A DNA stretch of 64,000 bases from Sisyra terminalis (taxonomy: Eukaryota; Arthropoda; Insecta; Neuroptera; Sisyridae): positions 35,851,701 to 35,915,700 of the forward strand of contig OY292275.1 in the NCBI GenBank assembly GCA_958496175.1, in the 5' to 3' direction. Positions 46,293 through 59,340 of this stretch are shown in pieces. The notes beneath the pieces are model-generated. The model worked only from the letters and a program-made list of their open reading frames with translations, did no database searches and was not told the DNA's origin. Positions within the stretch are counted from its first letter, which is position 1. The number at the start of each line of letters is the position of its first letter. A program made the translations under genes and the position numbers.

Positions 46293-49200
46293 AGAAGATG
46301 AAGATCAAGCCGAAGAATCTCAAGTATAAAACGCATTGCAAAGACAACATACAATTCATGCAAATCGTGATTCTATTTTGCATCATCAGGCGTTTTCCTT
46401 AAATACAAAATTCATAGAATTTCACGGTGGAAACAAGATATATACTCGGAGGCAAACAGGAAATAAAAAAATATATAAACGGATGAATAAAATCAATGAA
46501 AGAAACTGCAAAAAAAAAACGAGTTGAAGGTATTTATGCATTCTAAGAGAATTAATTTTTCAAGTAAATTGCAGATGAATGAATATAATTAATGAAAAAA
46601 TCTAATATGATTTCAATAGTAGTATAATAGTGTTAAATAGTTTACATGAACAATTATTTAATGTTCTGTTAGAAATTTTATTTTTCTAGGTGCAACTATC
46701 AATTTGATAACAAAGAACGGATAAAACGTAATGATTGAAAAACACCCTGTAATCAACAATAAACTATTTTTTATTATACCGTTGTTTTGCACAATTTGCA
46801 CCAAGGTGCAATAATTTCAATTACTCGTGGAACAAATTCTCTTGCAATGGAACGTTTCCAGCGATTCGCTCCATGTATAAAAAATAATTCTCATAAAAAT
46901 TAAAATTAATATTGATCCAAAATATAAATAAGAATGAAATATCAAAACTAAAATTTTCAAGTAAATATTTACCATGTGATATATAGAATTATAGCTTAAC
47001 TTATTGTGAGGCATTTTTGCTATAATTTTTAACTATGCTTCAGCACATTTACTAAAGAATAAAAACTACATTTTAATGATTGAAAAAATGAGTACATTTT
47101 GACATACTGTTCTAAATGTTTGAGAACATTGTCTAAAACGTTTTTAAAGTTGGTCAGTTTACGGAAATTTTCGCAAAAAACATTTAATTGAGTTATTAAA
47201 GTGTTCTGCGATGCGGCCCCATTTGATTATCACGTAGCATTCGCTCTTCAGAAGGGGATGAAAATTAGATTATAGATCGACGTTTTATGATGCTGTGTCA
47301 TATGGTATTTGATCAAAACTATAGTTCCCAATCACACAATTTGACACTCAAGAAATTTTGAACACTCATATCCCCTCGCCTCTCCAAAGGCACATTAATC
47401 GAAAAAAGGGTGCAAATACAATGTAAACTCGTAAAACGTACTTCTGGTGAAAAGTTTAGTGTTATTAGAAACTTAACCACTCATCAAGCCGGAGATGTTA
47501 ATATAAAAAATGTACTGTGCTAACCCTTTCCAAAGAGTTTATGATATTTGAGGAATTATGTTTTTATGATTTTTTGACTCTAATTGTGCCACCGACAATA
47601 ACTTCTTAAATTTGCAGTATGTTGCGGACTAGTACGGAAAAAAATAAACAAAATAAAAAATATATTTTAATTGCAATTAATTTTTCGTTTTTTAAAAAAA
47701 AATCAATATCCTTAAATTATTACATAAATGGAAGATAAGTCATTACATACATTTAAAATGCTAGGATATAAACACTAATTGAAATTACATTTACAAATAA
47801 AACGAAAATTGTTTTAACTAAAATGAAAAATGATTTCAGTTTTATTTCCACTTTCAAAATAAAATCATATTTCCATGGGTATTTTTTTATATTTTTACTA
47901 CTAATAAGAATATTAATAAGTATGGATACATAAACAAAATGCAAGTAAATTAAAAATGAAAAATAGTATTAAAAAATTTGTTCTAGATATTAAATTGACC
48001 AATCAACAAATTTTACACTTTTCTTTCATCCATCTAAAACGTTTCTACGCCATAAAAATTATCTAAAATATGCAACTATGTACTTTAATAACCCTCATTG
48101 AGCAAATAGGTAGAAGTAATAACAATCGTAAAGTATTTAGAAAATTAAGGAAAAAAATCATCATTAATCCGAATTATTTGCATGAAATTGATCACGAATA
48201 ATACTCATTTTTTATTCATTTATTTTTTTTTATTAGAATAATGTAATATTGTTACTTTAGATGCCAAGAGAAAGTATTCCAATATTCTCACATAATATTA
48301 GTTTACTGTTAAAGAGCGCTGCTTAACAGGTAAATTTTTATTGTGTTTGTACCTTTTTTAAGCTGTGATCTAGGTTGTTAGGTTTAACATTTCTTTTGTG
48401 GAATATTATAATGGTGTTATTATTTTTTCTTTTCCTGCTTTTTTCGTTTTCATGCCAACGTTACTCATAAATTAAAAGAATAATGTAAAATTTAATGTAT
48501 AGTGTAAACATGTTACTTCTTGTTACTTAAAGTAACGGTGCGTCAACTTTTATAATTGAAAAGTTCATTAAATTCGCGGGCAACACTAATACATTGCATT
48601 GACTTGTACACATATGCATATTCACATTCACATATTATTGAAGAAGAGCGCCAATAGCCCCATTCCCCTGTTGATGCCCCCACTTGGCATAAAAGTCAAA
48701 AACTAGGAGAAAAACCGAATATATGATTAGGTCTTCGGTATTATGAAACCAAACTTTTGAGCTGATCACCATAAAATTTTACTTGATAAAGATATGAATA
48801 TGTAAAATCGACGTGAATTCTGTTCTCTTTTTGCTCTTTTATATTTTTAACGGAATCTCATTCGTGTTTTGTTGCCGTTCGATGATTATAGTGAAGACCG
48901 GTTTTTGAAACTCTTCTTTTTCAAGTTTTACAAATATGCTTGAATACGGAGAACTATGCACTTTGAATAAAAAATAAAGCTAAAATTATGTTTTTCTTAA
49001 CTAAATATGACTTATTCTGTAGTCGAATGTAAGAGGTAGACAAATTTGAACAGAGAATTCATGAAAATAGCATGAGAAAATCTTTTTTAAATACCTCAAA
49101 AATGTGGTTTCTGCAAATGCTGTCCACAATACTACATATAATAAGGAAATATTAAAAGATAAACTGTTAATTTTATTATTAGAAGCACTCGATCCTAACC

Positions 49201-50673
49201 ACTTTCTGAATAAACTCAACTCATTGATAAAATTAATATTCTTATTTAACTTACGCAGTACTTAATCGTTTTTTTAAACCACGTATACAAGTTTAGCTAC
49301 AAACTAGTTGTACCTCAACTTGATTATAAAATTTGTAATCAATGTGGTGCAAAATATCAAAATACATAAATAAATAATACAATTCTCAGGTGCTACCAAA
49401 AACCCCATAAGTGTAGGTTCCAAAATCGCTGACAAATTTTTTTTGGCTACCTTTGATAAATACAACAATCGCCCATCATTAATTTGTATATCAATTATGA
49501 ACACTACGAAAATGATATCCTCAAACAGAGGTACCTACGCGAATTGATTCTTCATACATATATTTTCATAAAAATTGGTATTTTGAAATTTACACACTTA
49601 ATTTTCGTATCGTTGTTGAATCGTGATAATTATCATTATCATGAAAGCTAGTTTTATCAGATCGAAAAATCAAAACCTCTTCTTTAGCACCGTATAACTA
49701 AGTTCATTGTACGTTTAAACAAAATATAATATGCTATTTGCAATTTTTATTACAACAGATTGCTCACATTTTTTTCATTTTTTGATTATCCAAAACAAAT
49801 TCCTCTATTTCCTTTAAAGTTTCCCACCATCAGTTGTTGTAAGTGTACAAAATGGAAAAAAAATAGTTTAATCCTCTCCAATTATATTCAGAACTTCGAC
49901 AAGATTCACAGGAACATATTTGAGGGTATAGTATGACGTAAACTGTTGAAGAAAATCAAAAGAGATTAGGTTCGAAACTGATCAACTTTACAGAGAATAC
50001 TTCAAAAATAATTAATTTTTTCTTCAAAATTTCAGGAAAAATATTGTCTTTACTTTCCTCTTTTCAGGTTTTGTATGTATTGCATAATTTATTGAAATGA
50101 TTAGGCATGATGAGGCATTACGATATAATTTTCAGTGAAAAAAGGCCCATTTAGATATTTGATATACTTTATTTAATGAAATAAACTAATTTGACCGCTG
50201 AATCAATTTCAGCATGAATTATAGTCTTGGATTTATTTTCCAATAAGTCTGCAGCATTCAACCAAATGATCATCCTGGAAACTTCTCTAGTTTAAGATTT
50301 TTCATACCACTGATATAATTTATGAAACAATTTTAGATTTCAACAATTCAAAGCTTTAACTATAATCTAATATTGACAGATATTACTATATTATAATGAT
50401 TTTGTTCTAATACCGATCGACAATCGAAACTGGGTCCCATTATATTGATGCTTTAACCGCGACTTCAATTCCATGCTCAATATCTTTTTCTCGGCCCAGT
50501 AAAATATAGCAATTTTTTCTTATAATTATGGAAATTTACGAGATTTCTAACATTAATGCTTCTGATTTTTGTCGCCAACTACAATAGGAATGTCTTTCTT
50601 CATAATGAAAAATTTTTCTTAGAAGATTCAATTTTGTCAAGAAATTTTTTTGTCTTAAGAAATATACAAATAT
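46293..50673. other. A+T-rich DNA, no gene supported
   Basis: Less A+T-rich patches at 47205-47420 and 48570-48760 suggest old element debris but show no termini or protein blocks. The minus frame at 49304-49504 begins with GTG and is chance-like. Confidence 0.35.
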
Positions 50674-51078
50674 TCATATATACATAATACATATACATAT
50701 ATACAAATTTAATGTTCATTTGTACAAAATCGCTTATCTCCTTAAGTTCTTCAAGGATCGCTTTGTGTAACGTTGTATTCATAAACACGTATGGTTTTAA
50801 ACTCAATTGAGTCTCACATCAACAGGCACAGCAAAAAATGCTGCAGGTTGTTAAGGAAGATTATTTTTTTTAAAACCTATATAGCGACTTTTCTAAAAAC
50901 TTGAAAAATGTGTATCTTGAAGGTCAGTTACAATATGTACAGCGAAGGATGTTGTGGGTTGCTATAACAGGTGTTTTAATGTTTCACGAACATGTTTTTA
51001 CTAAAGTTTATTTTTTAATAAACGACTATTATAATATAGACTATGACAGAAAGGACAACATCTGCCGGTTTCAGCTAG
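50674..51078 (+). mobile_element. Non-autonomous Helitron, copy 3
   Basis: Begins near TCATATATACATAATACATA and ends TCTGCCGGTTTCAGCTAG, the best preserved Helitron 3' end in the window, followed by T. Shared internal blocks are TAATGTTCATTTGTACAAAA, AATTGAGTCTCACATCAACA, AATGCTGCAGGTTG and, about 130 bp later, GATGTTGTGGGTTG, the duplicated pair also seen at 8.57 and 8.71 kb. The 5' border is approximate because the region is repetitive TATA. The open frame from 50901 lies mostly inside this element and is not a gene. Confidence 0.65.
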
Positions 51079-53611
51079 TATTTAATATTTGTTCCTTTAT
51101 AGGTTTTCTAATTGATGGTTGGTTTTGTCTACATAAAACTAAACAATTTTATAGGCTACATTAGTGTTAAGAAATTTATTTTGTTCATCAATGCCTTCAT
51201 GGTGAAAAAATATGATAGAGAAAAAGATTACAAAAAAGTGGATCACACTTTTTACAGTTATGAAATTGCAAATTTTTAAAAGTAAGAAATTGAATTAGAT
51301 AACACGTTAACACCATTTAGTTTTTTCGTTCGAGAAGTGCAGAATTCAAAACGACAAATGATTAAACGATTAAATGAAAGTTTAATCAACATTTTGATGA
51401 CAAAAAACAGGCATATACGTTTCTAAGGAAGTTAAGTGTAGATAGTTTTGATTGTGAATTTAAAAAAAAACCGTAATAAAAAATGATAGAGTTCGGTAAT
51501 TAATCAAAAAATTTCTCTCGTCTTACAATGTTAGATAATAAAAATTCCAATCAATAGAACAACTTCCTTCCTTTCCGTATTAAGTTTTGATGGGTTAGTT
51601 TTGGTAGCATTCCAACTCGTTCGATGGAAAATTTTGTGTAGAACAATAAACATGAAGAGAAGCACAAACACAACGAATCGTAGATTCTCTTATATAGAAG
51701 AGAATCGGCAAAGTGAAATTGAATTAATATATTTCAATCACGTAAAATAATGATTATTGATTACGTATTACATTTAAGATAGTCGAATTATTGTAATATG
51801 CATTCAATGTCTGGCCGTTCATCGACAAGTATGGATTTCAAAGTCAATGGCATTTTCAATTTGGTACGTGGTTATGAAATAAAATAATCTAATAATGCTT
51901 AGTTATAATCTGCATTGCAATTATTTTTATACTAAGATGTAGATATTATTAACGGAGGAACGGGATCTTAGATTCGTTTCTTCGTAATCTCTAAATCTGA
52001 AACACAGTCTAATATTTTTCTAATTAAAATATGGACCGAGAATATATCAAAGATTTTATAACAGATTAAATCAGAAATCATTATTTTTTTCATAGAAATA
52101 CCTTTACATTTCATACAACGAAAGTTCACCAGTAATATTTGAGACGCAAAAAAATAATAATTTATTTCGAATGATGAAAGGATTTGGAAAATATGAATAC
52201 TTATTATTCTCAAAATCATATCCAAATAACTTGAAATTTACTCCAATTAAAATCCCAACCACAATAGATTCCAGTTGAGTTTTCTTTAAATAAGTATTCC
52301 AGACATAAAATGTATTTATTTGTTTTTATTGATTATTATTTATTTTTTTAAATAAATAAATTTGTATTTTGTACTCAGGTAAACGTTTTGCAATAGTTTA
52401 ATTCAAAGCTTTATAAAAAATGTGTATCGGCAATCATCTGATAGTCTTTGACAATTTCTATATTATAACATAAGAATCTTTTCATAAACTTCAAACCGTT
52501 ATACTGTTTAAACAATGTATAAAATATATTTTAATCTAGTTTATGTAATACAAGCTACAAAAGTAATCTATAAACATAAATTTGAACAAAAGCACAAACA
52601 AAATGTATTTTTGTCGTATTGCCCAGATACGTAATTCGATTGCCAAGCAATCTTCCTCAGTAGTCATCGAAAAGTATTTGATCTTTCCGCGAGTGCTATG
52701 TGATGAGCCACATTCTATATTATTTTAATATAGATACCTTAAATCATTGAGCATTTAGGAAACAACAAAAAAACAAATAAAACACCTCATCACGTCACGT
52801 CAAATAGTAATTTATTCATAAAGAAAAATTTCAAAAATGTTTACATTATATATAAGCACTAAATTTTTATTTACTAAGAAAAATAGGATAAATGCTACAT
52901 TTAAATTTTTCTCAACATTAAGTCGTTTTCCTAAATAATTTCCTCACCTTTTTATCAAGAAAGTGTAGAGACAATTTTAATGCCGAATTGAAATTTTCTA
53001 ATTTTGATAAATCGACTACAATTAACAACATGTAGAGACATATTTCATTTCACACAAGTTTCAGCTTAATTTAGGTTGTATTCTGTGGATAAACACTTGA
53101 TTGAATAATTATTCAATATATCAAAATGCTTTCTTTTTTCGTTTACGCTTGTCATTAAAATGAATATGAATCGAAATGATATGAAAGAAATAAAACTTGT
53201 CATTTATACCACGACTTTTCCTCTTTATTTATTGTATTTATATAACAATTATTGAAATCATTGTTTAATAAATTCACGTCTTACAGTAATATGCATATAA
53301 AATGCACACGACAAGTATGAATGATGGATGTTTTATTGAAACTATTTGTCGTACAATTGAAGCAAGTTATGGTTAAAATAGAATTATCGCTTTGCAAACA
53401 CTATAAATGTAATGCAAAAGAAATTATTTATCAACAATCAAGCAATTAATAATTTAAACCTTCTATCAAAAAAGTGAAGAAAATGTAAGTCTTGAAACTA
53501 ATCTTGATACTTTGGTGAAGGCTTATAACAGTACGAAAGTGATACAGTAAATGTTGCAATTTTTTAATTTTCATTTTTACATAATTTTAATGTGAAACTT
53601 TTTAATACCTA
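51079..53611. other. A+T-rich DNA, no gene supported
   Basis: The minus frame at 51968-52225 begins with TTG. No coding block, promoter or repeat could be supported. Confidence 0.4.
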
Positions 53612-53899
53612 TTATCGATTTATTTTTAATAAAAATTTATTAATAACAACAGAAAACTTTTTTTGCGAAATAAAAAAATAAATGTATTTTTCTTTTGTAA
53701 TAGTACTACGTGACTTGTAGACTCTAGGTGCAAATTCTGGAACGAACAAGATTTTATTACAGTATCCTACTGCTATTCGGGGGGTTTTATTCTTTCCCAA
53801 TCCGCTAATCCTGAAAATCTGCAAAAATCTTAATGTTGTTTTAAAACGCTTAAGTATGATATTATATGCATTCAAATATACTATGCTTCTCAAAAACAT
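53612..53899 (-). CDS. 95-codon ATG-started frame, doubtful
   Basis: It starts with a true ATG on the minus strand. The middle, FRISGLGKNKTPRIAVGYCN and LFVPEFAPRVYKSRSTITK, is less A/T-like than the ends, and a TTTTCAG acceptor-like word stands just before it (about 53815), so only that central part may be an exon. The C-terminal third is lysine/isoleucine/phenylalanine-rich and looks like random A+T-rich DNA. Product unknown; could also be transposon debris. Confidence 0.22.
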   Translation of the reverse strand: MFLRSIVYLNAYNIILKRFKTTLRFLQIFRISGLGKNKTPRIAVGYCNKILFVPEFAPRVYKSRSTITKEKYIYFFISQKKFSVVINKFLLKINR

Positions 53900-54060
53900 T
53901 CAAAAGACAGTTTTATTCATTACAACGTAGTAATAATGAAGTAATGATAAAATTACTTATCGCTAAGTAGTTTAAGCATGTAGTAATAAGGTTTAGGGTA
54001 TCATTTTGAATAAATCTACCCATTATTATCACATAGCAAATAAAGGTTATTTATTTATTT
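53900..54060. other. Short spacer
   Basis: A+T-rich, nothing seen. Confidence 0.4.
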
Positions 54061-54158
54061 TATTGTTATTTACCCCCGCGTTATAACTACTAAGGTCTCC
54101 AGTGACTCTAGGGTTAATAAAAATCCGCAATCAAGAAATAGAGGATCGAACCCAACTT
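54061..54158 (-). mobile_element. tRNA-derived SINE, copy 8, 5'-truncated
   Basis: On the minus strand it starts at the B box (GGGTTCGATCC), then TTTTTATTAACCCTAGAGTC, then GGAGACCTTAGTAGTTATAA and CGCGGGGGTAAATAACAATA at the tail. The A box is missing. Family blocks follow in the usual order. Confidence 0.7.
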
Positions 54159-54809
54159 AAGTTTATTGTTGCAAATATTTAGTAAAAACCAACATTATTT
54201 TTGAATGTTTGCAAAAGTTATTATGAATTAACTTAGTAGATATTTGGTATGAATATAGTAGGAAGTTCTATTTAAAAGATATCCAGAATCTAAAGTAAAA
54301 CCACTACCATTTTGAAATTTCTCATTAGTTAATAAACACGTCTTTCACAACCAACGCTTTATATAAAACTAGTTCATTCGTTTATCTGAAAATAATTATG
54401 TCGGATATGTATCTCACTTAAAATAAAATTAATATAATCAATAACCAACATTACCGATAATATCGAATCGGTAAATGCTAAACTGAGACCCTTGTATCAG
54501 TATTAAAACTTATTATTAATAATAATTCATAGATCGACACATATTAGTATAGAATTATGGAATTTTCACGCTTCAATACTCATGAGTTATATTAGACACA
54601 CATAATACAACTTCACTTTAGATATAGTAGGCATTACAATATAAGTATGCAAAAAGAGAAAACTGCTTCTCGTTTTTCAATATATTGTATATTTGTATAT
54701 GAAATAAAGAGAAAATATAATAATTAGTCAACGTAAGCTTCAGTTTGATCGTTTAAAACAAAGAGAGTTGGCGATACAAGTTGATTAATTAGTGTTCATT
54801 AAAGCCGTT

Positions 54810-55049
54810 TTATTCTTTTAATTCAGCATAAAGGATCATGAAGCTGAGCATCATGAGAACGAATAATAATAACATTTTTCTTTTAATAGGTTTCTTCCTG
54901 TCGTAATTATTTGTTTTATTGCACTCATTGTACTTCATAAATTGCTTTGTAAATTGTTTCAACGCAGCTTTTTTATTAGCTTCAATTACATATCGTATAT
55001 ATTTTACTATATGAGCATCTTCAGAGGTATATTTTCCAAAGAAAAATTT
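54810..55049 (-). CDS. Terminal coding exon of an unrecognised gene
   Basis: On the minus strand a strong acceptor (AATAATTTTTCAG, ending at 55050) opens an exon of exactly 240 bp: 79 codons and TAA at 54810-54812. The chain starts KFFFGKYTSEDAHIVKYIRY, continues with a lysine/alanine helix (EANKKAALKQFTKQFMKYN) and a basic stretch (DRKKPIKRK), then a 17-residue hydrophobic run (MLLLFVLMMLSFMILYA) two to four residues from the C terminus, which could anchor the protein in a membrane by its tail. AATAAA overlaps the stop codon. Residue make-up is clearly protein-like. The exon is phase 0 and joins in frame with a candidate first exon at 55941-56138. No family recognised. Confidence 0.6.
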   Translation of the reverse strand, partial: KFFFGKYTSEDAHIVKYIRYVIEANKKAALKQFTKQFMKYNECNKTNNYDRKKPIKRKMLLLFVLMMLSFMILYAELKE

Positions 55050-55940
55050 CTGAAAAATTATTTATAGAATGTATGTATAATTTTAAGTTTTTTTTATTCC
55101 AAATACATTTAGTTTTAAGAATTTATTTTGAATTTATCATTCTTATAGTTAAATATTTTAAAGAAGATTTTTTAATACTTCAGACGATAAATCAAATTGG
55201 TGTTTTTTGAGTAACGTTTAATTATTTAAACTTGCTAGCTTGTGTAAATATTTTTTATGTTTAATCCGCAAATTGGAGATCATTAATTGTAATATTCGTA
55301 TCATAATAATTGGGTAGGTATATATGGTTGATTTACAATGGTCCCTATAATTTTGAATAAGTATTTATAAGTAAGCAATGTATTGGTTGAGTTCGTACGA
55401 GTATGTTGATGGGTATATAATCATTAATTTAAACTATATATAAATGCTAAGCGAAGAATTGTTGAATTTTGACCAGAAGCCAAACCACATAATAATGCGT
55501 GAAGGAATGGAAAATAGAGGAGAAATATTTATTAAAAAAAAAACTTTTTCAAAATTTGAAATGTTTTGTTGAAAACAAAATTTGAAATTAAAATCAATTT
55601 CGTTATGCAATGCAACACAATTTGATTTTTTGGTCAAATAACCAAGTAGGTATATAATTTTATGAAAGTTACATAACAATAAATATTTGTTGTATCTTTT
55701 ATGATTGAACCTTTTTTTGTCATCTTTCAAATAAAATAAAAAAAATCAATTACTTTTTTCCACAAATACTTTATAATTATTTCGTTGCAAAAAAAGAAAT
55801 TTCGATTCTACTAATTTAATTACCGTTTATCCACTTTCTCAATTTGGAAAAGTCAATCAATTCCTAAAAACGATTTTCGTAAAATCAAAACGTAATATCG
55901 ATCTTCTAGATTTCATAATTGACATCCCTTGGGAACTAAC
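55050..55940 (-). other. Candidate intron
   Basis: Lies between a GTTAGT donor (55940 downward) and a TTTTTCAG acceptor (55050), 891 bp on the minus strand. A chance-like frame at 55434-55730 (TTG start) falls within it. Confidence 0.35.
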
Positions 55941-56138
55941 GAAAATGTAGAGAAAGTAAAACTTAAAAAGCTTTCTTTGTAAATGAGAGAGAGAAAAAAT
56001 GTTCGCAATTTCCTTAGAATCATTTAAAATAGTTATCGAACTGGTCTTGTGAACTTCCATGAACTTATCCGTCCAGCTTCTCTCATAATTTATTAAAATG
56101 AAAATCACTTTAATAATAACAATATATATTTTTTTCAT
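55941..56138 (-). CDS. Candidate first coding exon, signal-peptide-like start
   Basis: The minus-strand ATG at 56136-56138 follows AAATAAT and opens MKKIYIVIIKVIFILINY, basic residues followed by a hydrophobic core, as in a signal peptide or membrane anchor. The next part, ERSWTDKFMEVHKTSSITIL and NDSKEIANIFSLSHLQRK, is balanced and protein-like, with an NDS glycosylation motif. A GTTAGT donor at 55940 would end the exon after 66 codons in phase 0, fitting the terminal exon. Without the donor the frame runs on to 55857. The joined product would be about 145 residues with hydrophobic segments at both ends. The splice model is inference; an intermediate exon is possible. Confidence 0.42.
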
Positions 56139-57549
56139 ATTATTTATTTTACAAGTCTCCAAGGACAAATTAATTCATTCTATATCTTGTTTATTAAATA
56201 TTTTCATATATACATATACTATTATATGAGAATTAGATAGACAGATACCATGCAAACCGGCTTACAAAAAATCCATACACGAGTAATTTAAATCCGGCGC
56301 CATTTCAGGCAAAAACAAGATCAAATTCTCAGTATAAATATCGAATTTAGACTTAAACAAAATAGAAAACTTATTTAAGAAATATTTTTAGAATTGAAAT
56401 TTGAATGGTCAAAGATGATTTGATACCGTTTTTTTTTTCTTTTGAATTAATTCCAACAGTTTACCAGTTTACTTTCGGTATTCAAAGTGTTCAGTAACTG
56501 ACTAATTTGAACTATTTCTTTTATTTGAAATTTAAACACAAGTAAACATAGCGGAATTTCTTCATTCACACATGAAATTTACCTTGTGCTGGTATTTATA
56601 TTATGTATGCTCACATTTCAAATGACAAAACAACTCTTAAGTAATTAACCGAACTAGAAGTACATGACAAATACATTATTTTGTTCTTTTTATTCAAGCT
56701 TATTTAGTTTTATTTTAAATTGAACATTTACCACACAAATGGTCACAATACAAGCATATTTCAACGTATGTAGAATGCTAGATCTCCTTTATAATTTTTA
56801 AACTTTTCCAATGAAGTAAGTTATTATTAGTTTAACTTTGTCCAATGAGAGAACAATTAAGTTTTCAAGAAGTGAATGCAATCTCAATAATATAACATTT
56901 TTTTTATTCCAATGATATTGATGAAAGTTTGTTGGAATTACTTTTAGTGAACTTAAAAATCAATTTATCAATTTTATTTAGGAAAAATACCTAATGCTAC
57001 GAAATGTACGAAAAATGTATCAAACTGTGACATTTAGGTTTATTCTTAAATATGTCTACATGTAATTGTACAGTTGAACACTACTCGATTTCTATTCAGA
57101 AAGTATTTTCTTCAATTCATTTTAACCTCACAAGCGTATGTGTATAAAAAAGAGTTAGACGATTAATCTTGTACGATTTCATCAGATTTCAATTTGATCG
57201 CCATTAAAAATATCATCTGCTCTTTTTTACACCCCATGAACTTATTTGTTTGAATAAAAACAAGTTGACAACATATCCCGAATATATAGTAATAGAATAG
57301 TACATATATAAGGATAAATGTAAAATGCTTGTCATAGGTTTAGAATTATTGAAAAATAATTTTGTCGTGTATTTGCTAATAATATTTAAATATATTCAGA
57401 AAATTATTTTTATAAATTGGATACTCGACTTACCTAACATCACCATGTCTAAATATTTTGCTAATATTATTAGAGCCATTTTCCAAGCTAGTTTCGAAGT
57501 TTATACTTCCCCGCTATCAAGAAAAATGATGGGTTTATTTATAAAAAAA
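56139..57549. other. A+T-rich DNA upstream of the candidate gene
   Basis: No TATA box stands out among many A+T words. The plus frame at 57325-57552 has an ATG, is hydrophobic, and is of chance-like length. Confidence 0.35.
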
Positions 57550-57575
57550 TGACGTCATTGGCTCTGATTGGTGTT
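57550..57575. promoter_or_regulatory. CRE palindrome with two CCAAT-type boxes
   Basis: TGACGTCA (57550-57557) is followed at once by ATTGG and, six bases on, by another ATTGG, the inverse of CCAAT. A CRE and two CCAAT words in 26 bp is unusual in such A+T-rich DNA and could be a promoter or part of an old element. No gene start is tied to it with confidence. Confidence 0.3.
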
Positions 57576-59340
57576 GAGTATATCATGGCGATTTTCCATA
57601 TTTTATAGTTTTATTTTATCAAAAAAGCTATCAATCTTGTTCTTAATAAAAAATAATAATAATAGATATGTGTTTTGTATTCCCTGTTATTATGTATATT
57701 TTCAGATTATTTTACGTATTACTATGCATGTTTGTGGAATACACACATACTATCGTTTGATACAAGTAGGTATCTAAAATTTACGTGGAAACGGAGCAAT
57801 TAGAAAATTTAGTTACATATATCACATCAGTACTGATTTCTACAAAAACGACTAAAGTATACTTTCATTCTTTCTTATTCTATTGGCCATATCTGACCAC
57901 AAATGTCAAGATGTTGCCAACAAATAACACCAAACGACAACTGAATTCGATTGTTGGACTCTATTTTTCATACATTAAAGCATCAATTTCAATAAAAATA
58001 AATCAGTTGAGAAGAAGATTAGCTCATGGAAATAATAAGTGTAATAATAAATTCTGTATTTCCACTAAAATGATTGGTTTAATCTTTCCAAAGTGAATGT
58101 ACTTTTTCAATTATTAATTATACATTTCTGAATTACTTTATGCCCAGTTTAGAAACATTGTTGCTTGCAGAAGTAACCAAACTAACAGACAGCAAACTAC
58201 ATATCATCCTAACAAGAAAATTCAAAGGAATTTTCTTTAACGATAGTATAGAAATTAAAAAAGGCGTTCTCTAGTAAAGATCTATTAGGTAGACATAATA
58301 AACGGCCACGTCAAGTACAGAACAATCTAACGGGGATTATAAATTTATTTATTTAGCAAAAAGAGGAAAACTTGATTGTCTACTTACATGAAGATACGAA
58401 AACGTATACAATAGGAAATATTCTTGTAAAAGAAATTAATTTAAATTAAATTAATTGTGCAAATTGGAGATCACTTGTAAAAAAAATGTAGCAAATAGAT
58501 TCATATGTTATATGTACATGTTACACTGCATATATTTATGAGCATTTAAATAAATATTCCAATTTAAAAAAATCTGTAAATGTTTTTAAGTTATTCTGCA
58601 GAGTATACATATTTACTTTTGGTTACGATTAAATTAAAATTCTAACGGATTTTTTTCTGAAAACCGTAAAAGAATTTTTCATCCAAATCTATTAATTTTC
58701 ACAAATTAAATATCATATACTATATTTATAATGTCTATTTATCAAAATGCCCTTAAAAATCTACCGAAAGAAACAGACAGATCTATTTAAACAATGAGAC
58801 TAGCGGAAAATATTCAAAATATTATCTGAATTTATCAAAAGACATTAAAATTTTGTTGATTTTTTTGACATAGAAGGAAGGTCGTATTGACCGTCGTATT
58901 GATTTATAGTTAATGAATTTATTGGATTGTTGCACTGGCAAGGTTAAGTAATTATAAATTGAGTGCTTCAAATATTTAATAGTTAGCTAAAAGGAATTCT
59001 GTTTGATGGAAATTTACAAGACAAACTACGAAATTTATGGTTTATGCTATTGTTTAACATGATGTAATTTTTGAATTCAAAAGTCCACAAAAGATGTCAA
59101 ATTGGTATTTGAAGACGGTATTATTTTTTAAAAATAGATAAAAAACGTATGATTTTTCTCAAGAATTACGGTATATTTTCTCAACAATTATAGTAGATAC
59201 ATATTTTCTGAGATTCCGTAAATAATTATTAGGTAACTAGTTTCTTAATATGAAGGTACAATAGATATGTTTGTATTTCTTTGTAGTTAGGCACAAGATG
59301 GTATTGCAATAGTAAAATTTTAGTTTGAGAAATTTCAAAG
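57576..59340. other. A+T-rich DNA, one long GTG-started frame
   Basis: The plus frame 57785-58096 is open for 103 codons but opens with GTG, and its next ATG is far inside. It has no splice or promoter support. Nothing else was recognised. Confidence 0.3.

Noticed and set aside
50901..51164. 87-codon plus-strand frame
   Set aside because: Mostly inside Helitron copy 3, so it is not an independent gene.
55434..55730. 98-codon minus-strand frame
   Set aside because: TTG start, low-complexity residues; falls in the candidate intron.
57785..58096. 103-codon plus-strand frame
   Set aside because: Begins with GTG; no ATG near its head and no splice or promoter support.
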